In this document: piece after piece, positions 1 to 12,505 of the stretch | Layout: each line of letters starts with the position of its first letter | Position numbering within the stretch: the first letter of the stretch is position 1 | Assembly: GCA_028023455.1 (NCBI GenBank) | Contig: JAQFVV010012418.1 | Span: 4,769,244 to 4,833,243 of the forward strand | DNA: 64,000 nucleotides | Reading direction: 5' to 3' | Source: Epiperipatus broadwayi | Lineage: Eukaryota; Onychophora; Udeonychophora; Euonychophora; Peripatidae | Notes under the pieces: model-generated | What the model saw: the letters and a program-made list of their open reading frames with translations, nothing else | What the model was told of the DNA's origin: nothing | The model's database searches: none | Position numbers and translations under genes: made by a program

Positions 1-1600
1 ATCAGAGAGCATGTTCTCAGAGTTATGAGGGTCATTCTATGGGTCATGTATGTGGCATTAATTGCATATATTTTACCAGCAAGTGTTATGAATAAGATAA
101 AAGTATTATAGCAGTATGCTAATTTAATATAATTAATTAATGTGTTTTATGAAATAACAATGTATTTCATTCTATATTTGCTTTAGTGAATTCATGAAAT
201 AATAATTAATAAGTTTATAAGTAAGGAAACAATTTATTAATGACAAAATAAAATAATAAATCAAATAAATAGATAATAAGATTAAATCACTAGAATCTTC
301 TTTGGGAGATTTTCTTTCTTGAATACTTTTCAAGTCAGAAATTATAATAAAAGTAAAAATGTTTTATCTCTACAACTTAACACGATACTCCTCACATAAA
401 TAAAGAAATTATTATTGTTTATTGCTAGATAGCTTTTTTGGAAATAGCTTCATTTAGTTTATTATTAGAAATTACAATACAGTTCATGCTATAAATAATT
501 CAAGTTCAAATATAGTATTCTTATAGTTCCTTCATGAATAAAAAAAAATAATGTCATTTTTGACAAGTTCCAAAATAGTTTTCATTCTTTAGTTTTTTAA
601 AAGTTCAATATTCTTTTCATTTATTTGTCCTGAAAGTTTATGAAGAAAAAACAATATCACATCATTAAAGGTTCTGGCTTTAGAATATCTTACCACTGTC
701 TTGAAAGTCTTTTTTCTTCCTTTGAGTATCATTAAGTAAAACATTAAAGGCAATTACACAAGACATTAGTATCCTTATTTCTTCTCTGGCAATCTGTTTA
801 TAGAGTTCCATTTACCTATAGCAGTTTTTTAACTTCCTGTTAAGGAAAATAGATTGGGCATTGGACTAGAATCAAAACTAATGAGCTATAGCCTGAGTAC
901 AAAAAGTATTTCCACCATTTTAAATAAATGAAAATATAAATTTTCACTTCTTATATATATTTTTCATTTTATTTGATAGGCAATTTATTTTACTTTTTTT
1001 CTTTACTTCAAAAAAAGAGGGTGAGAGAGAGAAAAAAAATCCATCTCATTTTAATATTTTTTCAACTTCATTTACATATCAAAGCTTTTGTTGCATTTAT
1101 AATTCTTTTTTGAGGTCATCTGCATAATGAATTTAAAGTATCTTATTTCTAACAAAGATAAAATTAATTAAATGAATATATATTATTTTCCACAAATATA
1201 ATGATGTAACTTTGGTATGGTCAATATAACTGTTATAATACAAATCATTAATTTATATTTACTTTCACAAAAATTATTTAAAATAGTAGATTCTTCCTTA
1301 GATTTATTATTATAAGAAATACTATTCCATTTGATAGAATTAATTTTCATAATGTTTTTATAACATCAGTTAATCATAAAAAATAAAAAAAAATGAAATT
1401 TTAAAGACATTGATTATACTGCATAGTTCATATAAAATTTTCATTAAAGATAAATATCATTATTATATAATGGATAGAATATAAACTAAAAGTCATGTAA
1501 TATTGACTTTGATATAAAGTATTTCTTTTTATAATTTCAAAAATAACACTTTTTACTAAATTTTATTTAATCATTTAATAGTTATTTATTTAGTTTATGT
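1..1600. other. AT-rich sequence, no recognised feature
   Basis: Long A/T runs and short ORFs only. I see no splice-bounded coding segment, transposon protein or terminal repeat here. The stretch lies downstream of the visible COASY exons, so it may be COASY intron or intergenic sequence. Confidence 0.5.
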
Positions 1601-1619
1601 GAATTTTTTAGATGGCTTA

Positions 1620-4010
1620 ACTATTAACAAAATATCATAAAACTACCCATAGAGATTGCTACCAGGAAATAGAATCACTAAAGGCTTTATTAAATCTTTC
1701 AATTCTGCCACTGTAGCCATAGATTACGTGTTGTCCTGAATCTATTGATGAGACTTCAATTGCATTTAGAAAAAACAAATCCAAGTGGATTTATTGTATG
1801 ATCTTAAAAAAGAAATTTATTTGGAATCTTATAAGAATGCCACTTTTTATATTTTTATATACCACTTTTTATATCATAATTGCTTGATTATAAATTCTTG
1901 ATTAAACATCAAGAAAGAGGTTAATTTGAGATGATAGGTGATGAAACATATCTAGAATTATTAGCAAGTCTGATTTACTTAACATCTTTTGATATATTTT
2001 CTGTGAGACAATTTCTCTTCTATATCTGGTGGAGAAATATTCCAAAGAACAGGAAGAGACTTCAAAACAGTATAACATTCCAATAATATTTCCCATGAAT
2101 ATTTAATTAAAATATTCCAAAAGTTTAGACTGGGAATTTTTTTCTCATATAGAAGTGCAGTATTCACCAATAGAATGCTTAAAAAACTAACTATAAAGTA
2201 CTTTCATCATAACTCCCAAATAGTGTCAAACACTATGATTATTTCTATCAATTAATTTAGTTTAATATTAGATTAACAATAAGTTACATCATAATACAAA
2301 GATAGATTATGTTCCAGTGTATTATAGAAAAAGATTATATTAAGATTATGAGATGTTTCTCTACTTTTAGATGAAAAATTAAGAATACTATTTTCATTGG
2401 ATTAATAATAAGATTCCAATTTTGAAAAAGATTTCCAATCTTGAGATTTGTCTTTTTCAGGAAATAATTTTTGACAAATGACTATCAATAATATAGATGA
2501 GGATTTCTGCATTCTGTTTCTGGAAGATGTGGTAGGTTCTTTCTGTGAAATTATGTCTCTACTATGATTATCATCTAGTACCATATGAATTTTCCTATTG
2601 GAAAGCATTTTGTTCAAACAAATTAAATAGTTTTCCTGCATTAAAAGAAGAGCATCAGATTTTTAATTAATTTGAAAGCTTTTTCATTATGTTATTAGAG
2701 AATAAAGCTTATTCACAACTTCTTCCTAGTCTAATGACTCTCAACTAGTGGCAAAATTCTTGATAATATGATTCTTTCAAAAATTTATGGTGATCACATA
2801 ATAATGATATTGGGTGCAAGTTTTTTTTGATCATTAAAAGATTTATTAGGTTTTTAACATTTCTATAATTTTAGTTTTATAACAAATTTTTTGACTAGTT
2901 TCTATATGAATAATGCTACTAAACAGTATTTCCAAATATGCTTTGAACTTTAGATTCCACACTTTTTAGAAACTCCAGAAATAGACAGTTGACTCCTCTT
3001 TAAAAGGCAATCAAAGACAATCCAATAATATCTATTGATTTTACCATATTGATATAAAATTAAAATTGTGAAACAGAGGCTTACAGTTCTGCTCTAATAT
3101 TGCTTTTTTTCTTCATTTTATCAATTTTGGATTTAGAAGTCTGATACATAAGATGGATAATGTCACTACCAATTACAGCTAGTTCTTTGCAATCACCAAT
3201 GACCAAGCCTATTGATTAGATAAAGAAAAGTTTTATTTTCCCATGGTTTTTATTTTATTTTCCATATATCAACTAATGATTTTACAAATTTGTCAGCAAT
3301 CTCCAGATCTTTGATAGACACAAATTATAAAGAATACTGCTGACTTTATTCTAATCTGGAATAAATTCTTTTAACAACCATGAGAGATGAATTCTTTATC
3401 AGTTTTTGTTATGAATTTGTTAAACTTATCATTATAAGAGGGAAGTGAAGAGATTTTGTTAATATTCTATTCCAGTTAGCTTTAAATTCCATTTCAGAAC
3501 AGGATAATTTTCAAGTACAAGAATCAATAACTTCAACAGAGATTATTCTTATGGTGAAATAATTCAATATCAATGGTTCAGCAAGCAATAGTGACCATTT
3601 TTTGTCAAAACAAAACAATCATAATAATTTCTGCTCACCATCTACGTAAATGAAATTGTTCCTCCTTTCTTGGCTTCACAAACTAAGTGCATGTTGATTA
3701 ATTCCATCCGTCATAAAAGTTGCAATCTGCTCGATTCTCATTTACATATTCCCAAGGTTACTATGAGAATTAAAATCTCTTATAAATATGGAAATAATAA
3801 AATGATTTGAAAGAGAATAGAACCAGTTAGCATTGAAACATTTTTACATATTGAATGGTTTAAATCAAAAGAAACCATGCCATGTTTAGAATGCATTTTA
3901 TTAAAAAAATCCAGGAATTTTAGAAGATATTGAAATGTATGTGTTTCACCATTCACTGTTTATTTAATCACAGACCATAGAGCCAACCACAGTGAATGGA
4001 TATTAAAATA
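1620..4010 (-). pseudogene. Possible decayed coding relic, family unknown
   Basis: The base composition is less extreme than on either side, and minus-strand translation in mixed frames gives protein-like stretches separated by stops and frameshifts. Examples are DSGQHVIYGYSGRIERFNKA near 1.7 kb, the Met-initiated peptide at 2402-2641, and LVIGDCKELAVIGSDIIHLM near 3.1-3.2 kb. The last is bounded by an AG (3227-3228 side) and a GTAAGC donor (near 3104), so it could be a genuine exon. I do not recognise the family. A decayed transposon gene is the most economical explanation, but chance cannot be excluded. Confidence 0.2.
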
Positions 4011-4371
4011 AATGATTAATGATATATGTGTGTATATAATTTTAAAAAAATTATAAATTATAAAGAAAATTTACATGTATATAATTTAGAAATTATAGAA
4101 AAAAGTCGAAAGTAAAATAAATTATTTCATCAGCAAATATAAAAAAAGTATTCCATCAGCAGATAAAAAAATTAGTTAATGCACAAAATAGATTAAGCAC
4201 AAATTTAACTTAAGATCCATTAAGAAAAATGAGGTAATATAAAATTGTTTGTTTAACAATAATGTAAAATCATATGATGCTTTTAAGAGTTTGTAAACAA
4301 TAGAAGTACTGGTAGACTTCAATTAATTAATTGATATAAAAACATCAAAATGTATAAATGCTAAAGTTTTT

Positions 4372-4990
4372 CTTTGTTCTGAGAATCATCATCATCTTGT
4401 TCTAAAGTCTGGACCGATACATAAATGTCTGTACAAGTTATGCCTGAATAGTTTTCCCCCACCCTCCTATATCTGTCCTTGGAGGAAGTCCTAGAGATGA
4501 AGCCCAGCAGAAGACCAAAGAATCATGCCTGATAACTGCCTATCTTTGCTACCAGAAAGGAAGACCTATCTACATGGAAACATGAACACAGACGTCCATA
4601 GACTGTAACAGCCATCAAGAAAGAATGGCTGCATCATACGTGCATGTTACCGGTAAGTTTTATCATTGACATTTTTTATTATTGCTCTGCTTAATATGTA
4701 TTAGCTAATTTTACCTTACATATAGTTAAAAGATTAATGTATGTATTCTAGTAATCAACAAATTTTGTTTCTTTTCTGGTTATATATATATATATATATC
4801 GACATATCGTTAGCATACTTATAAAATCAACAAATTTTTTTATTTATTTATTATTTCATTGATAATGTGGAATATATATTGAAGCAGTCGATGTCTGATC
4901 ACATCTAGCTTCATGCTTCTCCAGCTATACTAACCTGTGGGGCCCACAACTCAGACCTCGCCATAGATATATGTCATACACCCACACACT
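4372..4990 (+). other. GC-richer island, possible noncoding exon
   Basis: Two blocks (about 4380-4651 and 4885-4965) are clearly richer in G+C than the flanks. The first ends at a consensus-like donor, CCG|GTAAGTTTT at 4652. No frame stays open for a useful length. This may be a noncoding transcript exon or an old repeat. A (TA)n run lies between the blocks at about 4780-4800. Confidence 0.2.
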
Positions 4991-5070
4991 GTATTATAAA
5001 AATTAAAGAAAAACTAGAAAAAGATTTAGTGAAAATCAAAATGATAGTGTGTGTAATGCACATATATATA

Positions 5071-7794
5071 TGAACGTAGCAATGATTTATTAATATTTAT
5101 TGCTGAAAATTAGACATTTTCTTTATATAATTGTAACTATCTTTTTTATATATATGTATTTTAATTAAAGTGTTGGAATTTAAAAACAAAACAAAAAATG
5201 GGGGAGGCTCGAAATACTTTTGAAATCATTAATAAGCTGAAATGATCTTTATCTGTAATCAGATTATTTTCATTGATTAAAATTATAAATCTCAATTAAA
5301 CTTATGAGGAACCTTTTTGTTAGTTTGTTTGCAAATCTTTACAAATATTTAAAAAAGTATTTTGAACTTTATCTTTAAGGTTTTTTACTAATTAAATATT
5401 TTTTAATCAAGAGATTACAGGGATAGCTGTGGGCAAGTGAAATTGCATTCTTGGGGGGATTATAAATATATAAAAGAGCCCATAAAACAAAAGAAGTCAA
5501 TTAGTTAGTAAATACTTTCAGAACATTTGAGTCAATAATTTTCCAGAAAAATTGATTCATCATTCCACTTTAAGAAGTCAGGAAAAGTTTCGCAACATGA
5601 ACTTTGAGTTGAAGAAGAAGCGCCTTTCTCAGAGACTGTCTGCCTGCAGCTGCCATGCTCCATCCATCTGATCGGCCATACAAGATGATCGATTGCTGAC
5701 TGCCATACTGTACCTGCCTGCTATGCTATGCTTTCCTGAGGTAACCTCACTTAATGTAGAGCTGCCTTAATATGTAAATCTATTTTGTAATTTCTAATAA
5801 GATGTAGTTAAACCTTTGTATTTTAATTTGCATATTAATTTATAAGTTCCTGCTAATTTGCTCTTAAACTCTCTCTCTATAATCCCTTACTAGTATAATG
5901 TAATTCTAACTATGCCCTTTCATGCTTATTTATGTTATACAGCTTTGTGTGGCTCCATTAAATATTTAACTTATTTTGTTTTATGTATATATAATTTATT
6001 TATTTTTAATATGCCAATAATATCCAAACTTGCGAGTCTGGAAAAAAGGGAATAATTGTTTAATTTGGAAAGAAGCGGAGGGGCTTCATTTAAAATCTAT
6101 CAATAAAGTATTGTTTATTTTAAATAGAAATTGCTAGCTAGTTTGGTTTCATTCTAAATCCATTGTTGTTGAAGTTTATTTAAAATCTTTTACTGTGGAT
6201 GAATGATACTAAATTTATTGTTTTGAATTTGTCTTTAAAAATTTATTTTTAAAAAGATCGCTAACTTTATAATTAGGACTATCCTTTCTTGCTGTTGCCT
6301 GGATGGCTAATCCTAGCAGTTAATATGTATATGGGAATCAAAATTATTTTGCTAGTTTAATGTTATAAGTAAAAGAGTTATTATTCATTATAATTTGTTA
6401 AATGACTCATAACTAAAAACAGATCATTGCGCAGAGGTTAGACCATTTCCAAGCTTTAAAATAATATTTACTGATTATATTCATGTCTAATAACATTGCT
6501 GGCATACATTTTATTCTACTATGATATTTTATCTTTTCCATTTCGTTGTCATGTGGGAACTTCGAAAGTCCGAAGCTATCTACGTATATTTCTCCAAACC
6601 ATTCATAATCAGAAGTATACGCTACTTTCTGTGGAACACGAGGTGTGGTTTTGATGTGCTGTAGATAACCATACAGCTGGCTCTGGGCCTACAAACCCAG
6701 CCTCTCCATCGGTACTATTCTGCCAGAACGTGCGGACGTATTAAACTTAAGTTCATTTCAAATATTCTTTTTAAAATGATAAAATATTCAAAACTGTCAT
6801 GAAGGCTGGATTTCTTTATTGTATGCTAGTACCATTACTCTTCTCATTAATTTGATCACCGTCTGTCTAACCTTTAGTGTATTGAAAAATAATGACTCAT
6901 TTCGTAAAATACATTCAGTTCATTGAGTTAAACTACTTTCGTTTAAAATCATTATCCATTCCCATAGACGTAAATCAATTTGTATTAATGATTGTATAAC
7001 TTACTTATTCTCGTAAAGGTATCACATTGATTGTTCCAAAGATGTCTTTTCCAAACAATGCCAGTAAAAACATATACAATGATTTTCATAAGGTAGATAA
7101 ATGATTAAGATTTCACATTTTTGTTTGTTTACAAAATCATTTACTACTAAATCCCAAAGTGCCCTTTATATCATTAATCTTCTAAACCTGTCACGATCTT
7201 TTATATTTGTTTTATGCATCCACAGCATTTTGTCTATAAACATCTTTAAATTGCCATATTAACCCCGCACAAGCTATAATACACTCCATTAAATTATATC
7301 CATTCAATAATTAATGTAAAGGGAATTTTATAAAAACAAATCCCAAGTTTTGTAAATAAACATCACCCCAAGCGTGAAACATTTTGTAACATATATATGT
7401 GTTTTCTTAACATTTTATTAAATATGTATTTCATGCAAATCCTGGTTTTTGAATTATTATTTTCTTCTTGTCAATATTTAGAATTATTTTCTTTAGCTAA
7501 TAGCTTAGCATTAATAAATAATTGTAATAAATGTAATTCCTGGGCTATTCTTATCTCGATCATATTCATCAGTCTGATCTTATGCTCTATTGCTGTGTTT
7601 CCGGGGCTGGAATTAAAATAAATGTGGTGTATCATCAGGATTGTTGTTCATAGGATCAGAGATTCGAAGAATAGACAAATAAGTTAGAATTCAGGATTGC
7701 TCTAGACCTGTGTATCTCGAGCATGATCGGATTCAAGGTACTTTTGCTTGGATTTTGAGTCATGTTGTGCAAGCAAATGATTTTGACCGGTACA
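5071..7794 (+). mobile_element. LTR-B1, candidate solo LTR of 2.7 kb
   Basis: The unit starts TGAACG and ends TTTTGACCGGTACA. It is flanked on the left by CATATATATA and on the right by ATATATATA, so it has TG...CA termini and an ATATAT-type target duplication. Inside, in order, are a TATA box (5461-5475), a CTGC-rich leader, the sequence GAGGTAACCT (5738-5747), the sequence GAACGTGCGGAC (6726-6737) and the shared terminal motif. LTR-B2 at 53449-56245 has the same ends, target type, motif order and nearly the same length (2797 versus 2724 bp). No ORF encodes a recognisable protein. A solo LTR is the best fit. A nonautonomous LTR element without internal genes is the alternative. Confidence 0.55.
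5461..5475 (+). promoter_or_regulatory. TATA box of LTR-B1
   Basis: TATAAATATATAAAA sits about 390 bp inside the left end of LTR-B1 and about 280 bp before the GAGGTAACCT motif. LTR-B2 has a TATA box the same way before the same motif once its extra minisatellite is discounted. This placement is expected of a U3 promoter. Confidence 0.45.
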
Positions 7795-9290
7795 ATATAT
7801 ATAAGAGAGGAGCTGGAAGATAGTTTAAATAAGTTAAAACTTTTATTTTTATTTTCCCCCAAACCACTGTAATAAAGGCAGAAGTCATTTCTAAATAATT
7901 TGTAAATGCTATTTTGATTTTCGAAAGAATTCCATCCACCTTCTCCCACAGTTATTTTTTTTCATTAAATATTTTTAAAAGGGAGAGAAAAGAATATACT
8001 GCCATTTAGTTTAACTAAACTCTATATTTATTTTATAATTACATTAAGAAAGATATTCATATCACACACACACATATATATATATATGCATCTATCATAT
8101 ATATATATGCATCTATTTAATTTGTTGATTTATATTTTTAGAAAAGTACTTCACAATCATTATTATACATATGTATACTTAATCAAACCAAATGCTTATT
8201 AAATAAATAGTATTGGGAGATGTGGTAAATATAAGATTCTGTTATTTTTATATTTTGTAATAGAGGGATACAGTGTGATCTTCTTCATATAATAATCTAT
8301 TCAATATTCATCAAATCTATGTGCATAAATTAGCTAAATAATGATAAGTCTTGATTAATCATTCTACAAGTAAAATGCTGGTACAATACCGGCATATAAG
8401 TTAATTTAATGACTTTAAAAGGTTTTATTATTATTGCATAACAGATTTTCTAGCTAAGTAATATACAGGATCATATATCTATATATTAATGTAATAAGGC
8501 TTTAATATTTATGGTCGTCTGACCATATTCCCAATACTATGTTACTTAGTGATTATATCGTGCCTCTACATTCTTTTATTGCTTTTTCAAATTATTTCAT
8601 CCAGCCAACTTGTAAATACCAGATATACCAGTTGTCTGAAATAGTGAATCCTGTTAAAAGGGCAGCAAGAAGAAATGGACATTAAGCTAACCAAAGAAAC
8701 TTCATTCCTGAACTCTGATCACGCTTAGGTGAATGGATTCCTTTCTCTAATAATCAATTAGAGGCAAAGTAGCTATCCATTAATCAAATTAGTGTCATGA
8801 TGAAGATTCTACTATGTCTTAGATACACCCATTTAAATATATACATAATCAATGAGTACCACAGTGAATCTTACCCTTTTGTTTTATAATTATACCTGTT
8901 GATATATGATCTGTGCATTGTTATGCAAATCTATTGTTAAAGATTCATTGGGGTTATATATATATTTTAGTATAAGTGAAGCTATGTTTAATTCAGTTTC
9001 CAGTTGGTTTAGCTAATTTAAACATGTTGACTTTACCATGTTCTCACACCATAGATTAATTTCAACACTTCCTCTTTACCTAGTCAAATCCATCCCTATG
9101 TTTAATAATGCATATCAAATGCTTTGTTTTCCTTTATTTTTTAAAAGTTGTAAGTTACAATTGAATCTTATGTATATACGCAGGTACTTTCTTGTTATTT
9201 GTAAATAATTCCATTAAATGAAATATAAACAATTTTATGTTAACAATAAACTATAATTTATAATAGTAACAAAGTTGTAGATGTTCATTA
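7795..9290. other. AT-rich spacer with CA/TA microsatellite
   Basis: This contains a (CA)n(TA)n tract at about 8063-8110, in which an ATATATATGCATCTAT motif occurs twice. No coding or transposon signal was recognised. Confidence 0.5.
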
Positions 9291-9299
9291 TTGTATATG

Positions 9300-9470
9300 T
9301 GTAAAACTGATCATCACATACTAGGATTCCTAAGAGTCTTGTCTCTACCTGACCACTGGGCTACATTAAGAAAATTAACTCTTGTGAGGTTAAGGGAGTG
9401 AGTCATTTAGTTATGATCTAGAGGGGTGGGTAAGGTTTGAACACATTTACCTATGTCTCTGGGTCGAATT
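9300..9470 (-). mobile_element. tRNA-derived SINE fragments (probable)
   Basis: The minus strand carries TAGCCCAGTGGTCAGG (about 9342-9357), a perfect pol III A-box core (TRGCNNAGYGG). It also carries GTTCAAACC (about 9435-9443), which resembles a B box. They are in the wrong order and spacing for one intact tRNA, so this looks like a rearranged pair of SINE heads. No target duplication was resolved. Confidence 0.35.
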
Positions 9471-9639
9471 AAAGCAACTATACTTTCTGAACATTACAAT
9501 ATACATTATGAGAAGATTGATTCTAGAAATTATTTTATTTTGTTTTGTCAATGAAACAAAAATTGTTCCATAGAAGGTATACTTGACATCTGAAATATCA
9601 TGATTTCTAACACCATGTAATTGATTTTTCATTTCAAAA

Positions 9640-12030
9640 GCTTATGACCAACACCTCTGTAGTACTGATGCAGCTGCCCCTTCCCCTATAATAAATCTGG
9701 AATTCACATAACCAGGTACTAATCAAGATGAAATGTGGTTTCAACATGCTTATGTATTGACAGCCACAGTTAGACAGTCAGCCATCAATTCCAATCGAAT
9801 GATTTATTGCCCAATAAATTCATGAATCTTGAGTTCCAGAGTCTGGCACTGCACTAAACCTTACAAGGCAATTACCTAATAATATTGCAAAGTTAGCACT
9901 TCATTTTTTAGACATATACAAAGCAGATCCATTGCCTTATTCCAGACTACCTTCTACAATTTTCCTATTCCTTGTTTAACTTCACAAATATTTTCTTTAA
10001 TAAGAACACTTATTAAGTTTGTCTCTTACTTTTCTTTATAATATTTTCTATACTTTCTCTACCTCTAAAAACTTTCAAAATCCAATTCCTCTTTCTTTTC
10101 TATGTATAAGTAATAAATAAACTTTTATCATCCATTACTTTAAAATCTCTAGTGTCTGTCTAATCTTATCCAGTCATTCTATAACTCTTAATATTTCTTC
10201 TAAATTCATATTTGAAGAATCTTTTACTTTTCTTGTTTTTTTCTAATTCAAATTTTTGCTGCTTCAAATAAAAATTAACAAGTGACTTAAAAAAAAAAAC
10301 TTTAATAATTAATAATACATACTTCTCTTAATAAAAGTGTACATAGCCAGAGCAATTTTAATTTTATTTTTCCTAATCCTACCACACCAGTTTCCTTTAT
10401 AATTAAAAGCACAATGTATTTTTAAGACGTCTCTTTTCATTTATTTATCTTCATTACTTTGGTTTAAATTACATTTCTTTTAATCCCAAACTCATTACAA
10501 ATAATATTTCCTTCTAATTTGTGACTTCTAAGCATTTACCATTTATGTATCAAATACAGCTGCCAAATTGAAATGAATTACATCTAATCTATTGCAATGT
10601 TGATTTTTATTCAGCTTTCCATAATTCTATACTTAATAATGCCCATTTCGAAAATACCAACTTCTAAAACAACCCAAATTGAGAAAAGACTGATTTATTA
10701 CAAAAAAAGAAGTAACAATGATATTATAATGTTTAATAACAAATGTTTACTTTGAAATTCTATTCTGGATATCAAAAACCTTTATAAGTTAATCATCATT
10801 AGATTTCTTTAAAATACTGTATACCATTTGCAGAAAATGCAGCTACAAATAAATTCTTTTCTAGTACTAAGGAAGAACAAAAAACTAATTAACAAAATCT
10901 ACTTAAAAAATAATAAAGATAATGTTAATTAACTTTTATCTATTCCAATTTTGATATCAGCTTCTTGAGCAATGCTAATGTTTTCACAGTTAGTTTAACA
11001 AAAAAGGTGATGCTAAGTTGAAATAATTTTATTTTGTTTCCTTAATGAAATGAAAATGGATGAAGTAGGGAGTAACAAAAAGCATGGCCTTAGGGATACT
11101 TTTGGCCTTAAAACCTACTAAAAAGATTTTATGAAATGTAGTTTTACATTCTGAAAATAAAAATAATAATCAAATTGATTGGGTTCATGTCAATTACTAA
11201 AAATCAAGATGAAATAGGAAATGATAATTTTATTTTTTTCTTTGAATATCTGAATGTGATAATTGTTAATAAATAGAAATGTCAGTTCTACTAATAGTTG
11301 TCTTGTATTTAATTGACTAAGGAGATAAGTGGTTAATTACAACAATGCATTCTATTTACAGATAAATACACAAATACCACAATTAAATCGTTTTAACAGT
11401 TATCATACATGTAAGACAAAGATGCTGTTAAATCTATGTGATGGATATAGTTGCACAGAGGTTAATATTAAGTACCCGAGTCCCTAAGGCCAAATATATA
11501 AAGATTCCATCAGAGAAATGTACAAAGCTATTTATGATGATTGCTAATCTAAAAAACAACTGAGTTTGTTTGATTCTAGAACTTCCTCTTCAAGCCAAAT
11601 GAATATATATTACTTGTCCAGTGATGAGACTATTGTGATAAAAGACACACTTAATGGACATCATATATTACTTATAATCAGACAATGGAAAGTGATGTAA
11701 GCACAATTCAAATTGAAAAACATTCCATGTTAAAGGGTTTTGACCTGAAAATATTTTGCTACTGTTAAGATAATCCAAACTAGTGATTTACATGCTAGTT
11801 AAGCATATTACAATATATTACAGGTTTTGGATTACTTTACATAAAAAATTTAAGGTCCTCTCAACTATACCAATTCTGTTGTGTTTGGTTTGGACTGCAG
11901 ACTCAAACCAATAGTAACAAAAAATATGAACATCTGAAATTCAATTAATATGATTTATTAGGATTAAATATATTTACATAATATACAACATTAATGAATA
12001 TACTGTCATCTATATAATCTCAATTAATGC
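9640..12030. other. AT-rich spacer, no recognised gene
   Basis: No splice-bounded coding segment or transposase is visible. A short imperfect inverted pair around GGCCTTAGGGA (about 11086 and 11480) is too short to call an element. Confidence 0.45.
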
Positions 12031-12059
12031 AGGGTCAGCAGTGTCTGAAAGACTCGGCT

Positions 12060-12505
12060 AACTTCCAGCTGTATGTAACAGCTTGCCTCGTGAGTTTGTC
12101 CAATGATCCTTCCGGCTGTACCAGATAGCTTGCCTTGAGTCAGCTCTGGTCTTAGCAGCTTCCAGTCGTATCACGGACTTGCCTCACTGTGTAGACCTAT
12201 AGCATAATGACTATAATGGAATGCTCACAATTAGCAATGGTTTCAATGGAAGATGCATACCGTTGCTTAGGTTAGACAGAAATTCTCTCCTTACTTCTAA
12301 AAAGGCTGACTATTTATTGCCAGATCCCCAACCTTAGTGGAAAAAATAAGATTCAGAGAGCATCACTGCCTATTAGCCCATACTAATCATTGGCTGAGTT
12401 TTATCTATATGTTTACCCATTGATTAGTGGCAATGAATGCTCAATCCAATTAGATAAGGAAGGAATCTGGACTAGGCCACTTCTGAAGACAAGGTGAGAT
12501 ATGAC
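12060..12505 (+). repeat. Dispersed repeat DR, copy 1
   Basis: This GC-richer block aligns by eye in the same orientation with 26980-27478. Shared landmarks include TTCCAGCTGTA, AGCTTGCCTTGA, GGACTTGCCT, AAAAAGGCTGACTATTTATT, GGCAATGAATG and AAGGAATCTGGA. There is no ORF. It could be an LTR or a nonautonomous element. Terminal repeats and target duplications were not resolved. Confidence 0.6.

Noticed and set aside
7397-7621. 74-codon ORF within LTR-B1
   Set aside because: Hydrophobic AT-driven translation without counterpart in LTR-B2.
11083-11500. Inverted GGCCTTAGGGA pair as ends of a DNA transposon
   Set aside because: Only about 12 bases match, with no target duplication and no internal support.
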